In this document: positions 11,480 to 64,000 of the stretch, in pieces
Numbering within the stretch: the first letter of the stretch is position 1
How the letters are laid out: each line of letters opens with the position of its first letter
Source of the DNA: Doris montereyensis
Taxonomy: Eukaryota > Mollusca > Gastropoda > Nudibranchia > Dorididae
Assembly: GCA_037039925.1 (NCBI GenBank)
Contig: JAXRKP010000414.1
Span: 77,501 to 141,500, forward strand
Direction: 5' to 3'
DNA: 64,000 nucleotides
Notes under the pieces: model-generated
Seen by the model: only the letters and a program-made list of their open reading frames with translations
What the model was told of the DNA's origin: nothing
Databases searched by the model: none
Position numbers and translations under genes: made by a program

Positions 11480-12815
11480 AGTATTTCAAATTTTATTTCA
11501 TGCCATTTCATACTTTATTTCATGTCATTTCATACTTTATTTCATGTCCACTACGAGGATTGAAGCCGCGACCTCTGCGTCGGCACCCATCGCCTCGCTT
11601 TTATTTTCTAAAAACTAGAAAAAGATAAAAGAAATGTGTATCTGTGTAAGTTTCAAGCTTGTTTGCTTATTTCTTGTCATTTCATACTTTATTTCATGTC
11701 ATTTCATACTTTATTTCATGTCATTTCATACTTTATTTCGTGTCATTTCATATTTTATTTCGTTTCATTTCATACTTTATTTCGTAGTATTTCATACTTT
11801 AAATCATGTCATTTCATACTTTATTTCATGTCATTTTGTACTTTATTTCATGTCATTTCATCCTTTACTTCAGTCATTTCATACTTTATTTTGTGTTATT
11901 TTATACTATATTTCTGTCATTTCCTACTTTATTTCGTGTCATTTCATACTTTCTTTCCTGTCATTTCATACTATTTCATGTCATTTCATACTTTATTTCA
12001 TGTCATTTCATACTTTATTTCATGTCATTTCATACTTTCATTTTTCATGTCATTTCATACTTTCATGTTTACTTTATTTCATGTCATTTCATACTTTATT
12101 TCATGTCATTTCATACTTTATTTCATGTCATTTCATACTTTATTTCATGTCATTTCATACTTTATTTCATGTCATTTCATACTTTATTTCATGTCATTTC
12201 ATACTTTATTTCGTGTCATTTCATACTTTATTTCATGTCATTTCATACTTTATTTCATGTCATTTCATACTTTATTTCGTGTCATTTCATACTTTATTTC
12301 GTGTCATTTCATACTTTATTTCATGTTATTTCATACTTTATTTCATGTCATTTCATACTTTATTTCGTGTCATTTCATACTTTATTTCGTTTCATTTCAT
12401 ACTTTATTTCGTTTCATTTCATACTTTATTTCATGTCATTTCGTACTTTATTTTGTGTAATTTCGTACCTTTTGTGTCATTTCATACTTTATTTCATGTC
12501 ATTTCCTACTTTATTTCGTGTCATTTATACTTTATTTTATGTCATTTCCTACTTTATTTCGTGTCATTTCCTACTTTATTTCATGTCATTTCCTACTTTA
12601 CTTCGTGTCATTTCCAATTTTATTTAATTTAATTTCATACTTTATTTCATGTCATTTCCTACTTTATTTCGTGTCATTTCATACTTTATTTCGTGTTATT
12701 TCACACCTTATTTCATGTCATTTCATACTTTATTTCGTGTTATTTCACACCTTATTTCATGTCATTTCGTACTTTATTTCATGTCATTTCTTTGTACTTT
12801 ATTTCATGTCAAAGC
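11480..12815. repeat. 22-bp minisatellite array, interrupted by a SINE/array duplicate
   Basis: Roughly 55 copies of TTTATTTCATGTCATTTC plus ATAC, with G/A variants. The unit length is not a multiple of three and has no stop in any plus frame, so all three frames stay open for hundreds of codons without meaning. Positions 11547-11665 are a copy of 10676-10830 (SINE head plus array start) embedded in the array. Confidence 0.95.
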
Positions 12816-12824
12816 CGAATTTCT

Positions 12825-13315
12825 GTCAATTTTACATAGCAGCCAAAACTTTTTTGAAAATAAACACAAGACTGACTGTTTGGCAGCCAAAACCTTTTTG
12901 AAAATAAACACAAGACTGACTCACTGTATAGCAGTCAAAACATTTTTGAAAATAAAAACAAGACTGACTGTATAGCAGTCTAAAACCTTCTTGAAAATAA
13001 ACACAAGACTCTGACTGTATAGCAGTCAAAACATTTTGAAAATAAACACAAGACTGACTGGCAGTCAAAACATTTTTGAAAATAAGCACAAGACTGACTG
13101 GCAGTCAAAACATTTTTGAAAATAAACACAAAACTGACTGGCAGTCAAAACCTTTTTGAAAATGATTGACTGTATAGCAGTCTAAACCTTTTTAAAAATA
13201 AAAACAAGACTGACTCAACTGACTGTATAGCAGTCTAAAACTTTTTGAAAATAAAAACAAGACTGACTGTATAGCAGTCTAAAACCTTTTTGAAAATAAA
13301 CACAAGACTGACTGC
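12825..13315. repeat. About 43-bp minisatellite array
   Basis: About a dozen irregular copies of a unit with GCAGTCAAAACATTTTTGAA and AATAAACACAAGACTGACTG. Unit lengths vary through loss of TATA. Confidence 0.9.
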
Positions 13316-13319
13316 GTAA

Positions 13320-13975
13320 ACAAATTCTAACTTAAACGACGGCCCATCATATTCCAGAGAAAACATTGACCCTTTAACTCAAATCAAATTGACCTCCCTT
13401 AAAGTAATAATAATTTTTTTAAATCCTTTAAATTTGATCGTTGGCATTCTGGCAAAGTAAGACGGTAGTTTTGCGAACTCAGAATGACGTCTCTAGATTT
13501 TCACCCTAATCTGTCTGAGTTTGTAGTCTCTGCTGTTCATTAATGGATCCTTACAAAAGAAAACGTTAACCCTCACATACATACTTTTCAAGGCAAATAA
13601 AGACTTATGGAATCGAAGATCGGCATTTCTGGCAAAATAAGACGGTAGTTTTGCAAACTCAGAACGGCGTCTCTAGATTTTCACCCTAATCTGTCTGAGG
13701 TTGGAGTCTCTGTTGTTCATTAGTGGATCCTTACAAAAGAAAACGTTAACCCTCACATATGTACTATACAAGTTAAATAAAGACTTGTGGAATCAAGGAT
13801 CATTGGCATTTCTGGCAAAGTACGATGGTAGTTTTGCAAACTCAAAATGGCATCTCCGGATTTTGACTCTTATCTGTCTGAGTTCTGAGTCCGTGTTGTT
13901 CATTAGTGGATCCTTACCCCAAAAAAGTTAACTCTCACGTACGTACTTTTCAAGATAAATAAAGACTTACCAAAT
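13320..13975. repeat. Three tandem copies of an about 180-bp repeat
   Basis: Each copy has GGCAAAGTAAGACGGTAGTT-like sequence, CTCTAGATTTTCACCCTAATC, GTGGATCCTTACAAAAGAAA and a CTCACATACATACTTTTCAA-like end. A diverged single copy is at 80-300. Class unknown. Confidence 0.8.
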
Positions 13976-15115
13976 TTTTAAAATACCATATTAAACGATG
14001 TTTTTTACGTACTGGTTGGCAACTAATATTATGGTTTTACTGTTGTACTATTGTCAATGTCAAGCTGTGTGTTAATACCTTTTACAGAAGTTACATGTAA
14101 CATTTTGCAAAAGTACCTGTTTCTCTCACAAGCCTTATTTGTGCCAACTGTGTAGAACATTACACTTTATAATTGCTAAGATTACAATCAAAGATGGTTA
14201 AAATTTGCAAGAAAAACTGCCACTTATTTTGCCTTTTAATTTAAGTATTTTCAAACAATATATAAGGTTAATGAATTCTTCTTTGCTAGTCTATAAAACA
14301 AATACATCAAATAATAGCTTAATGAGCATATGTACTTTTTAAAAGTTTTTAATCATCAAAACAACACTGGACAACATAACAACACAATATGAGCTTCCAC
14401 CATACTCTTTAGAAATTGTTTGGGGGGTTTTGTGTGTGTGTGTGTTTGTGTGTGTGTATGTGTGTGTGTGTTTTTATATCAAATTCAAAAATAGCAAAAC
14501 AATGCTGCAAATTTGTGAATAATTGTGTAAGATTTGACCCAGAGCCACCTCCGCAGTTGTAGAGTTTTACTATGGTGACAATTTCTAACCAGACACCTAT
14601 CCTTTGGAGACGCGCTGTTGTGAAACCAAATCTGCTCTTGATGGAACACTTTTAGTCTTTAATGGAAAGTTTAGCAATAAAACAAATCACAAAATGAAAT
14701 GATCTCGCCATTGATGACATGCAGTAGTTTATTGTGAGTAATGTGAGTAATAGTAGTAGCAATACATTCCTGTTAAAAATAAAGCCAGCAAAAATCAATG
14801 ATCTAACCCAGAAAAAGAAAGAAAGAAGTAAAACAATTTTTTTGAAAAACGAAATAAAAAACGAAAAGAAAACTGATTAAAAAACCAAAAGACAAACCCC
14901 AAAACAAACAAAAAGGACAAAAAACAAGAATGAAATTGAAATGTGAGTTCAGCATGTTTTGTTTTTGTAGCCTGAAGGTTTTGGTAAAAAAATACATGGC
15001 ATCAAGAACGAAAGATCAACAATGGCAACTCAAAAAATGTATTTAGGAGAAATAAACTTCACACATATATATGATGAAATCAAGGACTTTAATACCAATA
15101 CAAATCTTTATCACA
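13976..15115. other. No recognisable gene; GT microsatellite at 14431-14472
   Basis: AT-rich sequence with a short (GT)n tract and A/T homopolymers. No conserved reading frame or repeat family identified. Confidence 0.5.
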
Positions 15116-15119
15116 CAAA

Positions 15120-16005
15120 TTTTCACTCTTTCTCTCTAATCTCTCTCTCGCTCTCTCTCTCTTTCTTTGTATGTCTCTCTTTAAGATATCATAATACCAT
15201 TTGTCTACAGACCACAATACTCTCTCTCTTTCTTTTTATATCTCTCTTTCTTTAAGATATTAACATTTGTTAAGATATTTTATACGTCTCTCTTTAACTT
15301 TGATATCCTAATACCATTTGTCTACAGGTCACAAGACTCTTTCTCTCTCTTTATTTTTACGTCTCTCTTTAACTTTAAGATATCCTAATACCATTTGTCT
15401 ACAGGTCACAATACTGTCTCTCTCTCTCTTTATTTTTATGTCTCTCTTTAACTTTAAGATATCCTAATACCATTTGCCTACAGGTCACAATACTCTTTAT
15501 TTTCTTTAACTTTAAGATATCCTAATACCATTTGCCTACAGGTCTCTCTCTTTATATTTTTACGTCTCTCTTTAACTTTAAGATATCCTAATACCATTTG
15601 CCTACAGGTCACAAGACTCTCTCTCTCTCTCTTTATTTTTATGTCTCTCTTTAACTTTAAGATATCCTAATACCATTTGCCTACAGGTCACAATACTGTC
15701 TCAGTCTCTCTTTAACTTTAAGATATCCTAATACCATTTCTCAGGTCACAATCTCTCTCTCTTTATTTTTATGTCTCTCTTTAACTTTAAGATATCCTAA
15801 TACCATTTGCCTACAGGTCACAATACTGTCTCTCTCTCTCTTTTTTTTATGTCTCTCTTTAACTTTAAGATATCCTAATATCATTTGCCTACAGGTCACA
15901 ATACTGATATCCTAATCATTTCTCTCTCTCTCTTTATTTTTACGTCTCTCTTTAACTTTAAGATATCCTAATACCATTTGCCTACAGGTCACAAGACTCT
16001 TTCTC
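15120..16005. repeat. About 87-bp minisatellite array with CT-rich spacers
   Basis: About ten copies of a unit containing CTCTCTTTAACTTTAAGATA, TCCTAATACCATTTGCCTAC and AGGTCACAATACT, with (CT)n runs of variable length. Each unit has a polypyrimidine-TTTGCCTACAG sequence that looks like a 3' splice site, but no exon follows. Confidence 0.9.
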
Positions 16006-16019
16006 CATCACATTATGAC

Positions 16020-16085
16020 ACCATACAGTGCCCATTCTGCAAAAAAGGCAACCTCAAACGCAACGTTACTCGACACAAATATTGA
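16020..16085 (+). pseudogene. Possible zinc-finger-like coding remnant
   Basis: The frame reads TIQCPFCKKGNLKRNVTRHK followed by Y and a stop. C-x2-C-x11-H resembles half of a C2H2 or related finger. It is very short and lies just after a TTTGCCTACAG motif of the neighbouring array, so it may be chance. Confidence 0.25.
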
Positions 16086-16284
16086 GTTCTACGGGAAAAC
16101 CCAGAATGAGCAGCTGTAGCATGAGCAAGACAACGGCATCAGCAAATCACCCGCTATGTAACAGCTGGTACAAGAAATGTGATCAACAGTTCCTATAAAT
16201 AAATGTCTTTTTGAACCCCTACCATTTCAAATCAAACTCAGGGAAGTAATCTCCTTGAAATACATGTAACATATTTAACTATGT

Positions 16285-16440
16285 TTATTTGTTTAATTGA
16301 AGTTTACCCGTCTACCACATGTGGTAATCTCATGATGAATCAAGAGGAAGCTGTAAAATCAAAGAGGAGTGAAAGAGGGAAAGGAAAGAAAAGGACCTAC
16401 CAGTAGCATCCCCCAATCGCTCACATTTTGCCATGTAGTT
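16285..16440 (+). repeat. SINE-like core repeat (GTGATCTCAGG family)
   Basis: Contains TTTAATTGAAGTTTACCCGT, CCACATGTGGTAATCTCATG and the tail AAAGGACCTACCAGTAGC. It is a diverged member of the family best seen at 34615-34690, 44630-44740, 54955-55095 and 63515-63590. Confidence 0.7.
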
Positions 16441-17291
16441 GCCCTGTCATTGAGCTTAAAATTTGATCTGGTTTTTGTCGTGCTCCTTTGTAGCTAAAGC
16501 GAGAACTGATGAATTTCATGTATAATAATATAATCTAAAATACCACTGCTAGTTAATCTATTAAACAAATAAATATAAAAATTATTTATCTTTTTTTGTG
16601 ATAATAAATCAGCAAAGTTATGCTACATGTACTTATAGTGATCATGTTCTGAGATGAATGATGAAGAGAAAGAAAGAACAAATTCATAAATGGGAAAACT
16701 ATTTTGCATGACCATTGGTTCACAATATTTTAGAAGTTGATTAATTGTATCCGATTAATATCTCATCTATATACTGAGTGAAGTCCCCCCCCTCCCCCAA
16801 TGATTTCTTTGCCTTTTTCACAAGAGGTTGGTGAGGTCAATTTGTCTCCCCCCCTCCCTCTCCCTGTCTTTCTCACCCCCCCCCCCCTTCCCAAACGTAT
16901 AATGGTCCAATGAACACTGAACAATTATTCAACAAATTCATTTCCTTCATTACATTAATACATTCAATAAATATCTGCAATATGACAGCAAGTTTTTTAA
17001 TATTAACATGGAAATAACAGTTACAATTAAAGAAAAAGTTTTGTTTTGTTTTTTGTTTTTTTTGGGGTTTTTTTTGCAGAGCATAGCACACTCACTCCCA
17101 TTCTCATATATAAACATCATGGGAATATTAAAACAAAAAAAATCAAAGAAAGCTAAACCCCGACACATGGAAATAAAACACCCTTATCCAGTGATTATAT
17201 AAGTATTGAATAAAAACGTTTTGATACTATGTCTTCTTTTAACACAGGCAGTCTTACCGAATGGTAACAAGTGATGTACGGTACAGATTAA
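16441..17291. other. No recognisable feature
   Basis: AT-rich with C-rich runs at 16786-16890 and A/T homopolymers. The short ORFs are not conserved. Confidence 0.5.
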
Positions 17292-18217
17292 CCCTTACCC
17301 TGGTCATACCCGTCGCCTGAAATGGCGTTTTTAAGTCACAAGGACATGCTGTTTCTATTGCCACGGTTATCACGACTTAGGTCACTTCTGTTGTTCCTAG
17401 GTTTAAAAATAATTTATAAACTAAATAAAATACTTAAAACAGATGCTGGCATGATAACAAGGAAAGTCACTTTTTAAAATATCCTATTGCTTAGTTATTT
17501 AGATCAAAACAGTGTGTGCTTGTCTTACCTTACATCAACTGAAAACAACATCATATGAAATGAAATGGTAAAAACGCATTGAAATCCCTAGCCGTCCATC
17601 CCTTAAACACCCCCCCATCCCCCTTCTCATATAAACATGATCTTAGATGTCAGTGCATGTATCACTAGATGTCCACTTGTCCCTAGATATACAGGCACAA
17701 TTACACTATATGGCGCTGTCAGTGCATGTATCACTAGATGTCCATTTGTCCCTAGATATGCAGGCACAATTACACTATATGGCAATGTCAGTGCATGTAT
17801 CACTAGATGTCCATTTGTCCCTAGATATACAGACACAATTACACTATATGGCAATGTCAGTGCATGTATCACTAGATGTCCACTTGTCCCTAGATATACA
17901 GACACAATTACACTATATGGCAATGTCAGTGCATGTATCACTAGATGTCCATTTGTCCCTAGATATGCAGGCACATTTACACCATGTGGCGATGTCAGTG
18001 CATACAAGAAGGATAGCATGTTGCTTGTATAGACATATGTCAAGGTCTTAAAGTTTTATTTAGATGAGTTAGACCCAAGTAGGGACAATTTCAATGGTAC
18101 AACAACTCCCTCCCCACCGCCCCCTCCTCCTCCTTTTCTGACACCTAAAAATATTATGCAGGTTATACTGCGAGTGAGTCCCCAGGCAAATGTGGAGTCC
18201 TATCACTAAGGTAAGGG
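17292..18217. mobile_element. TTAA-flanked piggyBac-like non-autonomous element containing a 69-bp array
   Basis: TTAA at 17288-17291 and at 18218-18221. The ends are inverted: CCCTTACCCTGGTCATA on the left and CCCTTACCTTAGTGATA on the right strand (14 of 17 match). The interior holds the 69-bp array at 17649-18005. There is no transposase. TTAA duplication and C-rich termini fit piggyBac-like mobilisation. Confidence 0.7.
17649..18005. repeat. 69-bp minisatellite, about 5 copies
   Basis: The unit includes GTCAGTGCATGTATCACTAG, ATGTCCATTTGTCCCTAGAT and ACAATTACACTATATGGC. The unit is a multiple of three, so repetitive ORFs run on both strands. It lies inside the TTAA-flanked element. Confidence 0.95.
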
Positions 18218-18340
18218 TTAAAAGGTCAATTAATCATCACGAGATGGGTCATGATGACAAGTGATCATCTCAGGCAATTACAACACATGTCACAAACAGG
18301 ATTGAAAAATAAATGACATATCTGGCATTGTTACATGTCA

Positions 18341-18346
18341 TTTATT
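18341..18346 (-). other. Candidate polyadenylation signal of ATP13A1
   Basis: AATAAA on the minus strand about 830 bases past the stop codon. If used, the 3' UTR would include the 22-bp array at 18612-18910. Other AATAAA-like sites exist, so this is only a candidate. Confidence 0.2.
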
Positions 18347-18611
18347 ACACGACTATTGTCTTATGGGATCTTGTATAAAAAAGCTAAAAAAATCGGGGCA
18401 AAAATCTTTCTGGGGGTCCATGTGTAGTGTCCCAGTGAGTGTTTTACGACCAGAGGGAAAGTTTCAACGGAAATTACAGGCAATCAAGGACAACCAATCA
18501 CAATATGCAATCCCCTTGGAATAAGTATTCTAAACCCCGCCCCCTCCAAAAAGAAATAACGATAGATCATTCATCAACTCTTCGTGTTAGATTAAACTAA
18601 CTCAAATGTCA

Positions 18612-18910
18612 TCTTTTACTTCTCCCCTGCCGTTCTTGACCTTCTCCCTGACTTTCTTGACCTTCTCCCCTGCCCTTCTTGACCTTCTCCCCTGACTTTC
18701 TTGACCTTCTCCCCTGACTTTCTTGACCTTCTCCCCTGACTTTCTTGACCTTCTCCCCTGCCCTTCTTGACCTTCTCCCCTCCCAGTCTTGGCCTTCTCC
18801 TCTGCCCCTCTTGACCTTCTCCCCTGCCCTTCTTGGCCTTCTCCCGACCTTCTTGACCTTCTCCCCTGCCCTTCTTGGCCTTCTCCCCTGACCCTGACCT
18901 TCTCCCCTGA
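18612..18910. repeat. 22-bp CT-rich minisatellite
   Basis: About 13 copies of CTTCTCCCCTGACTTTCTTG plus AC, with CCTGCCCTT variants. The Gly/Glu/Arg-rich ORFs on the minus strand come from the repeat. It lies 270-560 bases past the ATP13A1 stop and could be in the 3' UTR. Confidence 0.93.
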
Positions 18911-19175
18911 CCCAAAATCGAAATCCAATCCAGTTAGAGCAGGAAATTGTTTCAACTAAGATTCCTACATGGTTTTTTTTTACTGTAAATTACACATCCA
19001 AGTGTCTTGTTTCTAATAAAATTTTGCATCTGTGATCACTTGATTGTCTTCTGAAGCACCTTTCGCCTGTCAACAAGAATCAACCACTGACTCCAATTTT
19101 TACGAACAAACAATCAAACAATCAAACGAATCACACAGACATTCTCATGCACAAAGATCAATCTGGCAACACTCT

Positions 19176-64000
<44,825 letters not shown>

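Noticed and set aside
11634..12632. 332-codon ORF
   Set aside because: It is the translation of a 22-bp tandem array, with equally long ORFs in the other two frames. No protein gene.
17627..18051. Repetitive ORFs on both strands
   Set aside because: The 69-bp unit is a multiple of three, so frames stay open by construction.
18602..18955. Gly/Glu/Arg-rich repeat protein
   Set aside because: 22-bp array read in two overlapping frames. No start context or homology.

Overview
The window is animal nuclear DNA. It has spliced genes with GT-AG introns, tRNA-derived SINEs, RTE-type LINEs, a P-element, piggyBac-like and pogo-like transposons, and many minisatellites. The repeat style would fit a lophotrochozoan such as a mollusc, but this is inference and no species can be named from the sequence.

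There is one convincing cellular gene. It lies on the minus strand and fills 19176 to the right edge, where its 5' part runs off the window. Twenty-five exons can be joined in order. They encode a P5A-type P-type ATPase of the ATP13A1/Spf1 family, from the N-terminal domain to the stop codon. The actuator TGES loop, the M4 PPELP motif, the DKTGT phosphorylation site, KGAPE, TGDNP and GDGTND are all visible. This family is an endoplasmic-reticulum transmembrane-helix dislocase. Conservation is high and splice sites are intact, yet six exons each lack one base, mostly in homopolymers. The DKTGT exon is garbled and sits in a local tandem duplication. This looks more like uncorrected long-read consensus than a decayed gene, but reads or RNA must decide.

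Layout: 1-19175 is intergenic. It holds a nested MITE pair (2982-3740), microsatellites (3800-5530), a 38-bp array, two tail-to-tail RTE LINE copies (6985-9285), SINEs, several minisatellites (10745-16005), a TTAA-flanked transposon shell with a 69-bp array (17292-18217) and a 22-bp array near the gene's 3' end. 19176-64000 is the ATPase gene, whose introns carry almost everything else. These include a THAP-domain P-element with 55-bp terminal repeats (20617-22904), a piggyBac-like MITE (23061-23682), a pogo-like shell with a 66-bp array (24510-25586), an unclassified inverted-repeat shell with a 61-bp array (26750-27897), arrays of 23, 45, 55, 41, 26 and about 60 bp, palindromic SINE pairs, and a nearly full-length RTE LINE (55740-58525).

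The most notable pattern is that three different terminal-inverted-repeat shells, two with clear target-site duplications, have minisatellite arrays as their interiors. Two other arrays with unrelated units begin with the same head sequence. Short arrays have also grown inside SINE copies. Together these suggest that mobile-element insertion and local tandem amplification are coupled here.
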